From assembly GCA_036262075.1 (NCBI GenBank), contig DATAJO010000025.1, positions 1-64,000 on the forward strand: a stretch of 64,000 nt of DNA, in the 5' to 3' direction. This stretch comes from JACDBZ01 sp036262075 (GTDB taxonomy: Bacteria > Chloroflexota > Limnocylindria > QHBO01). The stretch's first letter is position 1; each line of letters opens with the position of its first letter. Positions 43,189-51,440 of the stretch are shown here, one piece after another. The notes beneath the pieces were generated by a model. That model was not told the DNA's origin. It ran no database searches and saw only the letters and a list, made by a program, of their open reading frames with translations. A program made the position numbers and the translations under genes.

Positions 43189-44421
43189 TCACCGATGCGG
43201 GCGCGTCTCGCCCGTCTCGAAGACCTCGACCTCCACCCGCCGCCGCGCCGAACGGAGGACGAACGCCGCCACGGCGGCGATGAGGATGCCGCCGAGGCCG
43301 ATGACGCCGAAGCCCCACGAGAAGCCTGCTGCATCGGCGATGCCGCCGGTGAGGATCGGACCGATCGCCAGGCCGGTCGACAGCGCCGTGCCGTAGCCGC
43401 CCAGGCCGGTCGCGCGCAGGGCCGGCGGCGCGACCTCGGTGATCGTGACCTGCACGAGCATGAGCGTGAACGCTAGCATGAGGATGCTGAGCACCATGAT
43501 CAGCACCAGCGCCGGGACGGTGGTCTGGAAGCCGAGCAGGATGATCATCGCCGCGTAGCCGGCGGCGCCGGCCGCGGCCGCCACCGGCGGCACGTTGCGG
43601 CGGTCGATGAGCCGGCCGAGCGGCACGCGCGAGGCGCCGTTGGCGAGCGACTGGCTGGCCAGGATGAGCCCCACCGTCCCGGCGCCGAGGCCGATGCCGG
43701 TGCCGAACAGCGGGAACATGCCGCTCACCGAGCCCCACGGCACACCGATCGCGAGCGCCGCGATCCACGACCCGACGATCGCGCGCTGACGCGCCACCTC
43801 GCCGATCATCGCCGGCAGCCGCGTCAGCCGGATCCGGCTGCGCTCGACCTCGGGCAGGAACAGCGAGGCCACGACGGCGGACGCGGCGAGCGCCGAGGCC
43901 ACGAGGAACGTCGGCGCCGGCCCCGCCGACTCCCAGACCAGGCCGCCGATCGCCGGGCCCGAGGCCACGCCGGTGTGCGTGAACAGCGTCAGCCAGCCGA
44001 AGGCGCTGCCGCGCGACTCGGGGCGGGCGCTGTGGGCGACGTGCGCGCTCGTCGCCGGCAGGAAGAACGCCGATGCCGTGCCCGACGCGGCGGCCCAGGC
44101 GTAGTAGGGCGCCGTGGAGCCGGTCGCCACGGCGAGGAGCGGCAGGAGGTTGAGGAGCGCGTTCGCCGTCGTGGCGATGAGGAGCACGCGCCGCGTGCCC
44201 CACGCGTCGGTGATCGCACCGACCGGCAGCTGGAGGAACGCCTGGAGCCCGGCGCGGATCGCGGCCAGCACGCCGGCCTCGGTCGCCGTGCCGCCGAGCT
44301 CGACGACGTGGAGCGGCATGGCGATGAACGCCGCCCAGCTGCCGACCCAGAACGCGTAGGTCGCGAGGTACGCCGGCCACAGCGGCGCCGGCGTGTGTGC
44401 CGTCGGGGTCCTCGCCGTCAC
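43189..44421 (-). CDS. MFS transporter
   Basis: A 410-residue major facilitator superfamily protein with about 12 membrane segments. The loop 2-3 motif GAITDAWGTRRVLL and the loop 8-9 counterpart GRLIDRRNVPP are typical of drug/metabolite exporters. The GTG start overlaps the stop of the deacetylase-like gene (GTGA), suggesting export of a compound modified or degraded by that enzyme. Confidence 0.92.
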   Translation of the reverse strand: MTARTPTAHTPAPLWPAYLATYAFWVGSWAAFIAMPLHVVELGGTATEAGVLAAIRAGLQAFLQLPVGAITDAWGTRRVLLIATTANALLNLLPLLAVATGSTAPYYAWAAASGTASAFFLPATSAHVAHSARPESRGSAFGWLTLFTHTGVASGPAIGGLVWESAGPAPTFLVASALAASAVVASLFLPEVERSRIRLTRLPAMIGEVARQRAIVGSWIAALAIGVPWGSVSGMFPLFGTGIGLGAGTVGLILASQSLANGASRVPLGRLIDRRNVPPVAAAAGAAGYAAMIILLGFQTTVPALVLIMVLSILMLAFTLMLVQVTITEVAPPALRATGLGGYGTALSTGLAIGPILTGGIADAAGFSWGFGVIGLGGILIAAVAAFVLRSARRRVEVEVFETGETRPHR

Positions 44422-45497
44422 AGCTCCCCGCGCAGGCCGCCGAGGAATGCGACCGCGTTCGCGCCGAGGGCATCGATCGCGTAGCCGCCCTCCTGGAGGG
44501 CGACCATCGAGAGACCCAGCGTCGCGATCCGCGCGCCGATGCGCGCGTAGTCATCGGTCCGCAGCCCGAGGTTGCAGATCGGGTCCTCGTGGTACGTGTC
44601 GAAGCCCAGCGAGATGACGAGCGGGGCGTCGGGGGCGAAGTCGCGGATCGCGGCCAGGCCGGTGTCGAGGGCGGCGAGGTACGCCTCGCCATCGGTGCCC
44701 GGAGGGAGCGGCAGGTTGAGCGTCGTGCCCTCGCCGTCGCCGCCGCCGCGCTCGGTGGCGTAACCGCTGTAGTACGGGTAGATCCCGGCCGGATCGCCGT
44801 GGAGGCTGACGTACAGCACGTCGCCGCGCTCCCAGAAGATCTGCTGCGTCCCGTTGCCGTGGTGGAAGTCGACGTCGAGGATGGCGACGCGCTCCGCACC
44901 GCGGGCGAGGACCGCCTCGGCGACGATCGCCGCGTTGTTGAAGAAGCAGTAGCCGCCGATGAGGTTGCGCCCGGCATGGTGGCCGGGCGGCCGGCACAGC
45001 CCGTACGCCAGCGGCGCCCCCGAGAGCACGAGGTCGAGCGCGGTGAGGCCGATGTCGACGGCCGCGCGGGCGGCCGCGGCGGTGCCCGCCACGATGGGCG
45101 TGGCGGTATCGAAGCAGTACGCCCCGAGGCGGTCGTGGCGGCCGCGCGGCAGCTGGTCGAGCGCCATCCGGCCGGGGTACGCGGCGAGGAAGAACGTGTC
45201 GGGCAGGAGCGGACGGCTCGGGTCGCGACCGTCGGCCATGGCATCGGCCCAGACGTGCTCGACGAGGTCGATGAGCTCGAGGTCGTGCACCGCGGCGATC
45301 GGGTCCGGGCCGTGCTCGGTCGGCGCCACGAGCCCGTAGCCGCCGGTGGCGAGCAGCGCCTCGCGGATGACGGTCGCCCGCTCCGGCGACTCGAAGCACG
45401 GCACCTCGCGGCCGGCGAGGAGCTCGACGAGGCCGGCGTGGCCGAGGTGCGCGTCGGAGGCGACGAGCGGCGTCGCGGTGGGGCGGTCGGCAGGCAT
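44418..45497 (-). CDS. histone deacetylase / acetylpolyamine amidohydrolase family protein
   Basis: A 359-residue zinc amidohydrolase. The catalytic motifs RPPGHHAGRNLIGG (paired His near 168), ILDVDFHHGNGTQ (zinc ligands Asp and His near 205) and LGFDTYHEDP are intact. Bacterial members remove acetyl groups from acetylated polyamines or small amides. The downstream MFS gene overlaps, so an exporter is co-expressed. It is transcribed divergently from the FAH-family gene. Confidence 0.92.
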   Translation of the reverse strand: MPADRPTATPLVASDAHLGHAGLVELLAGREVPCFESPERATVIREALLATGGYGLVAPTEHGPDPIAAVHDLELIDLVEHVWADAMADGRDPSRPLLPDTFFLAAYPGRMALDQLPRGRHDRLGAYCFDTATPIVAGTAAAARAAVDIGLTALDLVLSGAPLAYGLCRPPGHHAGRNLIGGYCFFNNAAIVAEAVLARGAERVAILDVDFHHGNGTQQIFWERGDVLYVSLHGDPAGIYPYYSGYATERGGGDGEGTTLNLPLPPGTDGEAYLAALDTGLAAIRDFAPDAPLVISLGFDTYHEDPICNLGLRTDDYARIGARIATLGLSMVALQEGGYAIDALGANAVAFLGGLRGEL

Positions 45498-45504
45498 CCC
45501 GGCG

Positions 45505-45532
45505 AGTCTACGTCGGACGCTGCCCGTAGACT
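45505..45532. promoter_or_regulatory. symmetric divergent promoter (HDAC-like / FAH-family)
   Basis: AGTCTACG (45505-45512) and CGTAGACT (45525-45532) are exact inverted copies 12 nt apart. Each supplies a TAGACT -10, 7 nt before the leftward ATG and 8 nt before the rightward ATG. The symmetry also makes a possible operator controlling both genes together. Confidence 0.65.
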
Positions 45533-45540
45533 GGGCGCCC

Positions 45541-46533
45541 ATGAAGATCGCCCACGTCCGCGAGCGCCATGCTCCCGCCGGCACGCCCTGGCGCCTCGCC
45601 GCCGCCCTCGATCCCGACGCGACGCGGTGGCTCGGCCTCGAGGAGGCCCGGCGCGCGCTCGTCGCCGCCGAGCCCGCCCGCGCCCACAACAGCGTCCTGT
45701 TCCGACAGCCGATCACGACCCTCGACGCCCACCTCGCGCGCGGCCTGCGCGTGGATGCCCTCGCCGATCTGCTCGAAGCGGCCGTCGACGAGCCGCTCGA
45801 CGCATCGGCGCTGGACTTCGGCCCGCCGATCCTCGACCCACCGGCCTTCCGCGACTTCTACGCCTTCGAGCAGCACGTGGGAACGATGTGGCGGCGACGG
45901 AACATGGACATCCCCGAGGCCTGGTATCGGCTGCCGATCTTCTACTTCAGCAACACCTCGGAGATCCGCGGCCCGGGCGACCCGGTCTGGGCTCCCCGTG
46001 GCAGCACGGAGCTCGACTACGAGCTCGAGGTCGCCGCGCTCGTCGACACGCCGGTGCGCGACCTCGAGGCGACGCGCGGCGAGGAGGCGATCGGCGGCTA
46101 CACCATCCTCAACGACTGGTCGGCCCGAGACCTGCAACGGGAGGAGACGACGGTCCGGCTGGGCCCGGCGAAGGGCAAGGACTTCGCCAGCTCCATCGGC
46201 CCGTGGCTCGTCACGCCCGACGAGCTCGCCGATGCACGCAGGGACAAGGGGTACGATCTGACGATGACCGCCACGGTGAACGGCGAGGAGCTGTCGCGCG
46301 GCACCTGGGCCAGCGCGCAGTTCAGCTTCGGCGAGATGATCGAGCGCGCCTCGGCCGACGTGCGGCTGCGGCCCGGCGACCTCATCGGCTCGGGGACGGT
46401 CGGCACGGGGTGCCTGCTCGAGATCCGCGACGAGAAGCTCGGGCGCTATCTCGAGCCGGGCGACACGGTGACCCTCGCCATCGAGCGGCTCGGCAGCCTG
46501 ACGGCGGCGGTCGTCGAGCGGTCGAGCCGATGA
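45541..46533 (+). CDS. fumarylacetoacetate hydrolase family protein
   Basis: A 330-residue FAH-fold enzyme. The metal-site segments STELDYELEVAALV (near 155-168) and TILNDWSARDLQ (near 188-199) and the KGKDFASSIGPWLVT stretch are conserved. Homogentisate and HPPD genes in the window make fumarylacetoacetase plausible, but FAH-fold proteins also hydrolyse other acylpyruvates, so the substrate is inferred. It is translationally coupled to the DinB-like gene. Confidence 0.88.
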   Translation: MKIAHVRERHAPAGTPWRLAAALDPDATRWLGLEEARRALVAAEPARAHNSVLFRQPITTLDAHLARGLRVDALADLLEAAVDEPLDASALDFGPPILDPPAFRDFYAFEQHVGTMWRRRNMDIPEAWYRLPIFYFSNTSEIRGPGDPVWAPRGSTELDYELEVAALVDTPVRDLEATRGEEAIGGYTILNDWSARDLQREETTVRLGPAKGKDFASSIGPWLVTPDELADARRDKGYDLTMTATVNGEELSRGTWASAQFSFGEMIERASADVRLRPGDLIGSGTVGTGCLLEIRDEKLGRYLEPGDTVTLAIERLGSLTAAVVERSSR

Positions 46534-47021
46534 GCGCCTCCGTCGACTCCCTGATCGCCCGCCTGACCGATGTCGAGCGCCGACTGGCCGAGCACGCCTC
46601 GCGACCCCTGCCCGAATCGCTGTCCGACCCCGACCCGGGATCCGAGGAGCGCTGGGAGGCCGGCCAGGTGTGGGCCCACCTCGCCGAGTTCCCCGAGTAC
46701 TGGCTCAACCAGGCCCGCCGCGTGATTGCGCTGCCGACGACCGAGCCAGTTCCGTTCGGGCGGGTGAAGACCGACGTCGGCCGCGTCGAGGCCATCGAGC
46801 GCGAGCGTCACACCGATCCGCAGGCCCTCATGGACCGCGTCCGCTCCCAGATCGCCGAGATCGTCGACGAGGTGCGGTCCTGGACGCCCGAGCAGTGGCA
46901 GCGTCGCGGGATCCACCCGGTGCGAGGCGAGATGACGGTCGAGACGATCGTGAAGGTCTTCATCGTCGACCATCTCGAGGAGCACGCGGACCAGCTCGAC
47001 GCGATGGCGTCAGGCGGCTGA
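46530..47021 (+). CDS. DinB-like four-helix protein
   Basis: A 163-residue helical protein. VWAHLAEFPEYWL near 48-60 and IVDHLEEHADQL near 146-157 provide the His residues expected for the DinB metal site. DinB-fold proteins include DNA-damage-inducible and thiol-dependent transferases or isomerases; because FAH partners maleylpyruvate-isomerase-like DinB proteins in some pathways, a link is possible. The ATG overlaps the FAH-family stop. Confidence 0.75.
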   Translation: MSASVDSLIARLTDVERRLAEHASRPLPESLSDPDPGSEERWEAGQVWAHLAEFPEYWLNQARRVIALPTTEPVPFGRVKTDVGRVEAIERERHTDPQALMDRVRSQIAEIVDEVRSWTPEQWQRRGIHPVRGEMTVETIVKVFIVDHLEEHADQLDAMASGG

Positions 47022-47068
47022 GGCCTCGGAGCGGCCCGCCCCGCCACCTCGGACGAGGCCGATGCCGG

Positions 47069-47097
47069 CTGGCCCAGGAGCATCACTCCCGGGCCAG
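47069..47097. terminator. bidirectional terminator-like stem-loop
   Basis: CTGGCCCAGGAG (47069-47080) pairs with CTCCCGGGCCAG (47086-47097) through 12 pairs (one G-U) around a CATCA loop. It lies between the convergent DinB-like and reductase genes. No T tract follows on either strand. Confidence 0.6.
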
Positions 47098-47116
47098 GTT
47101 CGGCAGCTGAGCGTGC

Positions 47117-47731
47117 CTAGCGCTCCAGACGCCAGGCGGACGTCCAGTTCCAGCCGTTCGCAGCGTTCAGCCCGATGTTGATGACGGCCATGCCCTCGAG
47201 GTGCCGCGCGGCGGAGAGCGGTCCGACGTCCACGGGCGAGAAGCCGATGGAGTCGATCAGCGAGATGACCGTCTGCTTGGCCTTCTCGTCGTCCCCGGCG
47301 ACGAAGCCGTCGATCGACGGATCCGGGTTGGCCTGGTTCGAGGCGAAGATCGTGTTGAACGCCTTGACGACGCTCGCCGACGGAAGCTGCCGCTGAAACT
47401 CCTCGGCGGCCGACGTGCCCTCGGTGGCGAGTCCGGAGAAGTCCGGCTTCATCGGGTTCGTCGCGTCCACGACGGCCTTGCCGCCGACGACGTCCCGCAG
47501 CTCCTCGGCGACCGCCCGTCCCGCTCCGACGTACGGGACCGCCAGGATGACGACCTCCGCGTCCCGCGCGGCGCTGACGTTGTCCAGGGCCGGTCGCGCG
47601 CCAACGGCCTCGGCCGCCTGCTTCGCGCTCTCCGGCGTGCTCGCGCTGATCGTCACCTCGTGGCCGGCGCGCGTGATGGAAGTGGCGAGTGCCTTGCCGA
47701 CATTGCCGGCTCCGATGATTGCGACCTTCAT
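47117..47731 (-). CDS. NADPH-dependent F420 reductase-like / NAD(P)-binding protein
   Basis: A 204-residue Rossmann protein with the dinucleotide site KVAIIGAGNVGKALA at the N-terminus and the AVPYVGAGRAVAEEL and VVKAFNTIFAS blocks typical of F420H2:NADP oxidoreductase-like proteins (NpdG/pyrroline reductase superfamily). Use of F420 is not certain, since many members of this set use only NADPH. An AGGAGG precedes the ATG. It diverges from an XRE-cupin regulator that may control it. Confidence 0.85.
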   Translation of the reverse strand: MKVAIIGAGNVGKALATSITRAGHEVTISASTPESAKQAAEAVGARPALDNVSAARDAEVVILAVPYVGAGRAVAEELRDVVGGKAVVDATNPMKPDFSGLATEGTSAAEEFQRQLPSASVVKAFNTIFASNQANPDPSIDGFVAGDDEKAKQTVISLIDSIGFSPVDVGPLSAARHLEGMAVINIGLNAANGWNWTSAWRLER

Positions 47732-47833
47732 GATCGATGCCTCCTGTGCGTGACGAAAACGCTGTCGTTCCCGCTATTGTCCAAAGCCATTCTGTGTTTG
47801 CTGGCAGCCATATCGTAGCGGGCCTGTTGGCCG

Positions 47834-47863
47834 TTGTCAAATATCGTTGGTGGATGGCATACT
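47834..47863 (+). promoter_or_regulatory. sigma70-type promoter of the XRE-cupin gene
   Basis: -35 TTGTCA (47834-47839), 18-bp spacer, -10 CATACT (47858-47863), and the ATG 9 nt downstream. CCCGCTA (47770-47776) and TAGCGGG (47816-47822) form an inverted repeat within the divergent region, a possible operator. Confidence 0.6.
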
Positions 47864-47872
47864 GAGCCTCGC

Positions 47873-48472
47873 ATGACACGAGGAGAGATGCAGCCCGCGG
47901 GCCAGCGCCGCCGACCGGTGGTCGGATCGCGGATCCGTCGCCGTCGGATCGAACGTGGGCGAACGCTCGCGCAGGTCGCGCAGGCAACGGGCCTGAACGT
48001 GGGATACCTGTCCCAGGTGGAGAACGACAAGGCCTCCCCGTCGCTCGAGACGCTCGCGGCGCTGGCGGACGCCCTCGACGTGCCGATCGCCTGGTTCCTG
48101 CTCGACGAGAGCGTCGGTCCGCGCGTCGTCCGCCACGAGGATCGACCGCGGCGCCCGATGCGCCGCGGGGAGGCGGTCATGAGCCAGGTCGACGGCGGAC
48201 TTGCCCGCGACGTGGCCATCTTCGAGGGCGAAATGCCCCCGGGGTACCGCACGGGGTTTCACGCCCACCCCGGTGACGAGCATCACGTGGTCCTGGAGGG
48301 ACGCGTCCGGATCACGCAGGGCGACACGGTCGTCGAGGCCCGATCGGGGGACTACGTGCTGCTCGACGGGACGCTCCCGCACGATGCCGAGACGGTCGGC
48401 GACGAGCCCGCCCGGTTGTTCATCGTGTACCCCCGGGGCGGGCACTCCGAGCTAACGCGTCGCGATGCGTGA
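47873..48472 (+). CDS. XRE-family regulator with cupin domain
   Basis: A 199-residue transcription factor. An XRE helix-turn-helix (about 20-75: TLAQVAQATGLNVGYLSQVEN) is followed by a cupin barrel (about 120-190: FHAHPGDEHHVVLEGRVRI) that would bind a small ligand or metal. The ATG is preferred over an in-frame TTG at 47834 because that codon lies in the -35 box. It likely regulates itself and the divergent reductase. Confidence 0.92.
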   Translation: MTRGEMQPAGQRRRPVVGSRIRRRRIERGRTLAQVAQATGLNVGYLSQVENDKASPSLETLAALADALDVPIAWFLLDESVGPRVVRHEDRPRRPMRRGEAVMSQVDGGLARDVAIFEGEMPPGYRTGFHAHPGDEHHVVLEGRVRITQGDTVVEARSGDYVLLDGTLPHDAETVGDEPARLFIVYPRGGHSELTRRDA

Positions 48473-48570
48473 ACCGCGGGGGGTGCGATCTGGCACGCTG
48501 GACGCAGGGGTGACGTGCCGAACGCTGAGAGGGCAGCGGCCAGCACGCCCGAGCACTTGAGGATGCCCGC

Positions 48571-49758
48571 TTGTCACTGTTAGAGGAATCGGAGATCGCG
48601 CGAGCCAATCGCGCCATCACCGGCTTGCCCTTCCTCCCCGGTGAGATCGCGTTTCGTGTGCTCGTCGAATCCGTCCAGGACTACGCCATCTTCCTGCTCG
48701 GCCCGCAGGGCCAGGTGCTGACCTGGAATCAGGGCGCCGAGCGGATCAAGGGATACACCGCCGACGAGATCATCGGCGAGCACTTCTCGCGCTTCTACAC
48801 GCCCGAGGAGATCGCCGAGAACCGTCCGGCGCGGCTTCTCGAAGTCGCCTCGCGCGACGGTCGGGTCGAGATCGAAGGCTGGCGCGTCCGCAAGGACGGC
48901 ACCCGCTTCTGGGCCGATGTGATCCTGACCGCCCTCAAGGACGAGGACGGTCACACCTACGCGTACGCCAAGGTGACGCGTGACCTCACCGAGAAGCGCG
49001 CGGCCGAGGAGCGCGAGCGGCGGCTCCTCGCCGAGCAGGAGGCGCGTGCCGCCGCCGAGGAGGCGCTCATCGCCCGCGATCGGTTCCTCAGCATCGCGTC
49101 GCACGAGCTGAAGACCCCCGCCGCCAGCCTGCGGCTCACGGTGGACAGCCTGCTCCGTGCACGCAGCACCGGGCGACTCGACGACGAACGGCTCGAGTCC
49201 GGGCTGAACCGCCTCTCGACGGCGACGAGCCGCCTCGACACCCTCGTCAACGAGCTTCTCGACGTCTCGCGGCTCCAGTCCGGGACACGTCCCTCGGCCA
49301 TGGAGCGCTTCGACTTCGTCGCCCTGGTGCGTGACGTCGTCGAGCGATTCACCGATGCCGACGACGACCGGCGCATCGTCGTGACCGCGCCCGACGAGTC
49401 GTGGATCGTCGGCGACGCGTCGCGGCTTGACCAGGTCGTGACGAACGTGATGGACAACGCGGTGAAGTATTCGCCGATCGATGAGCGCGTCGAGGTCGAC
49501 GTCGCGGATGTGCCGGGCGGCGTCGCCCTCACGGTCACCGACCGCGGGGTCGGCATCGACGACGAGGCGGTGGCGCGCCTGTTCGAGGCATTCGGGCGCG
49601 GGACGAACGTCGAGCACATCCCCGGCCTCGGCCTCGGGCTGTTCATCTCGCGGCAGATCGTCGAGCACCATGGCGGGCGGATCCAGGTCGAGCCACGCCA
49701 GGGCGAGCAGGGCACGGTGATGCGGATGTGGCTCCCGCGGGAGGCGGGATCCGAATGA
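48571..49758 (+). CDS. soluble PAS-domain sensor histidine kinase
   Basis: A 395-residue kinase without membrane segments. A PAS domain (about 30-140, with WNQGAERIKGYTADEIIG) is followed by a coiled segment, a HisKA domain with phospho-acceptor His178 (SHELKTP) and a HATPase_c domain (DNAVKYS, then GLGLGLFISRQIV). The TTG start is supported by GAGGA about 7 nt upstream. It is coupled to the following receiver gene (ATGA). Confidence 0.92.
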   Translation: MSLLEESEIARANRAITGLPFLPGEIAFRVLVESVQDYAIFLLGPQGQVLTWNQGAERIKGYTADEIIGEHFSRFYTPEEIAENRPARLLEVASRDGRVEIEGWRVRKDGTRFWADVILTALKDEDGHTYAYAKVTRDLTEKRAAEERERRLLAEQEARAAAEEALIARDRFLSIASHELKTPAASLRLTVDSLLRARSTGRLDDERLESGLNRLSTATSRLDTLVNELLDVSRLQSGTRPSAMERFDFVALVRDVVERFTDADDDRRIVVTAPDESWIVGDASRLDQVVTNVMDNAVKYSPIDERVEVDVADVPGGVALTVTDRGVGIDDEAVARLFEAFGRGTNVEHIPGLGLGLFISRQIVEHHGGRIQVEPRQGEQGTVMRMWLPREAGSE

Positions 49759-50168
49759 CCATGTGCGGTCGCGTCCTTGTCGTCGAGGACGATGCAGTGC
49801 TGCGCGAGACGCTCGAGGAGGTCCTCCGCGACGAGGGGCACGAGGTGCGGACGGCGGCCCACGGTCAGGAGGCGCTCGACCTCATGGACGAGTGGCACCC
49901 GGAGCTGATCATCCTCGACCTCATGATGCCGGTCATGGACGGCTTCGCGTTCCGCGACGAACAGCTGCGCAAGGGCATCGCGCTCGGCACGCGTGTCCTC
50001 GTCCTGTCCGCGGCGCGCGACCTCGAGGCCGCGGCCACCCGGGTCACGGCGGACGCGTTCCTGTCGAAGCCCTTCCGCCTCGACGAGGTGCTGTCGTCGG
50101 TGTCGCTCCTGCTCGGCGCGCCCGGCCGCTACGGCCCGGGCGATGGGACCTCCCCGCCGGTGTCCTGA
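49755..50168 (+). CDS. single-domain response regulator
   Basis: A 137-residue CheY-like receiver: acidic pocket VVEDDA (9-14), phospho-acceptor Asp55 (ILDLMMPVMDG) and the Lys of LSKPF near 106. There is no output domain, so the signal must pass through another partner, a phosphorelay or a protein-protein contact. It is translationally coupled to the PAS kinase. Confidence 0.93.
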   Translation: MTMCGRVLVVEDDAVLRETLEEVLRDEGHEVRTAAHGQEALDLMDEWHPELIILDLMMPVMDGFAFRDEQLRKGIALGTRVLVLSAARDLEAAATRVTADAFLSKPFRLDEVLSSVSLLLGAPGRYGPGDGTSPPVS

Positions 50169-50195
50169 CGCGCGTCGCCGGCACCGCCCGGCGGC

Positions 50196-50201
50196 GATAA
50201 T
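50196..50201 (+). promoter_or_regulatory. leaderless -10 for the homogentisate dioxygenase gene
   Basis: GATAAT, 7 nt before the preferred ATG. Confidence 0.55.
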
Positions 50202-50208
50202 GGCGCCG

Positions 50209-51432
50209 ATGTTCTACCTGCAGCGCGGTCGGATCCCCCACAAGCGGCACACCCAGTTTCGGAGGGACGACGGCGGCCTGTACGCCGAGGAGCTGTTCGG
50301 CGTCGAGGGCTTCAGCGGCCGGGCGAGCCTCCTCTACCACCACACCCCGCCAACGCAGACGCACGCCATCGAGAAGGTGCGGGACGTGCGGATCGAGCAG
50401 TCGCCGGACGAGGCGAGCGGGCCGCATCGGCATCGGCTGGTGAACACCCAGGACCTCGAGCCGAGCGGTGACGGGATCACCGGGCGCGTCCCGCTCTTCT
50501 ACAACAACGACGTCACCTTCGGCGTCGTGCTGCCCGCCGAGCCGATGGAGCGGTACTACCGCAACGGCGAAGCGGACGAGATGTACTTCGTCCACACCGG
50601 GACCGGGACGCTCGAGACGATCTTCGGGCCGATCGACTACGGCCCGGGCGACTACCTGGTCATCCCGATCGGCACGACCTACCGGCTGCGGCCGTCATCC
50701 GACGACCAGCGCATGCTGTGGGTGGAGTCGCCGTCGGCCATCGTGCCACCCAGGCGCTACCGCAACGACTTCGGGCAGCTGCTCGAGCACTCGCCGTACT
50801 GCGAGCGCGACATCCGCCCGCCGGACGAGATGGCGCCGATCCTCGACGAGGGCGACTACGTCATCGAGGTCAAGACCCGCGGCCGGATCACGGCCTACCA
50901 CTACCGCCACCATCCGTTCGACCTCGTCGGCTGGGACGGGCACCTGTGGCCGTTCGCGTTCAACATCGGCGACTTCGAGCCGATCACCGGGCGCATCCAC
51001 CAGCCGCCGCCGGTGCACCTCACCTTCCAGCCGCACAACTACGTCATCTGCTCGTTCGTGCCGCGCAAGTTCGACTACCACCCGCTGTCCATCCCGGCGC
51101 CGTACAACCACTCGAACATCAACTCCGACGAGGTCATCTACTACGTCGCCGGCAACTTCATGTCCCGTCGCGGCGTGGCGATCAGCTCGTTCACCGTCCA
51201 CCCCGCGGGCATCCCGCACGGGCCGCATCCGGGATCGGTCGAGGCGTCGATCGGCAAGGAGCGCACGGAGGAGCTCGCCGTGATGATCGACACGTTCCAC
51301 CCGCTCCACCTCACGCGCCAGGCATCCGAGCTCGAGGACGACCGCTACCCCTACTCGTGGATGCCGCCCGAGAACGCCGACGAGCACACGCGCGAGCTCT
51401 CGGAGCGCGGCCCGGAGGCGTTCCCCGACTGA
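50209..51432 (+). CDS. hmgA: homogentisate 1,2-dioxygenase
   Basis: A 407-residue cupin-fold Fe(II) enzyme opening the homogentisate ring to maleylacetoacetate. FYLQRGRIPHKRHTQF at the start and GGLYAEELFGVEGFSG near 28-43 are typical, and the metal-site region includes HNYVICSFVPRKFDYHP and the YNHSNINSDEVIYY stretch. The ATG at 50209 sits 7 nt after the GATAAT; an in-frame ATG three codons upstream overlaps it. Together with HPPD and the FAH-family protein it supplies tyrosine breakdown. Confidence 0.95.
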   Translation: MFYLQRGRIPHKRHTQFRRDDGGLYAEELFGVEGFSGRASLLYHHTPPTQTHAIEKVRDVRIEQSPDEASGPHRHRLVNTQDLEPSGDGITGRVPLFYNNDVTFGVVLPAEPMERYYRNGEADEMYFVHTGTGTLETIFGPIDYGPGDYLVIPIGTTYRLRPSSDDQRMLWVESPSAIVPPRRYRNDFGQLLEHSPYCERDIRPPDEMAPILDEGDYVIEVKTRGRITAYHYRHHPFDLVGWDGHLWPFAFNIGDFEPITGRIHQPPPVHLTFQPHNYVICSFVPRKFDYHPLSIPAPYNHSNINSDEVIYYVAGNFMSRRGVAISSFTVHPAGIPHGPHPGSVEASIGKERTEELAVMIDTFHPLHLTRQASELEDDRYPYSWMPPENADEHTRELSERGPEAFPD

Positions 51433-51440
51433 CGGTGGCT

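Noticed and set aside
44397..47021. An 874-codon rightward frame
   Set aside because: Only its last 163 codons (the DinB-like protein) look real; the rest is antisense to the HDAC-like gene and out of frame with the FAH-family gene.
47030..47110. Possible tRNA or SRP RNA
   Set aside because: No tRNA T-arm/anticodon pattern and no SRP core motif; the sequence is explained by a terminator-like stem between convergent genes.
47834..47872. TTG start 13 codons before the XRE-cupin ATG
   Set aside because: The codon lies in the -35 box of a good promoter whose predicted start site is next to the ATG at 47873.
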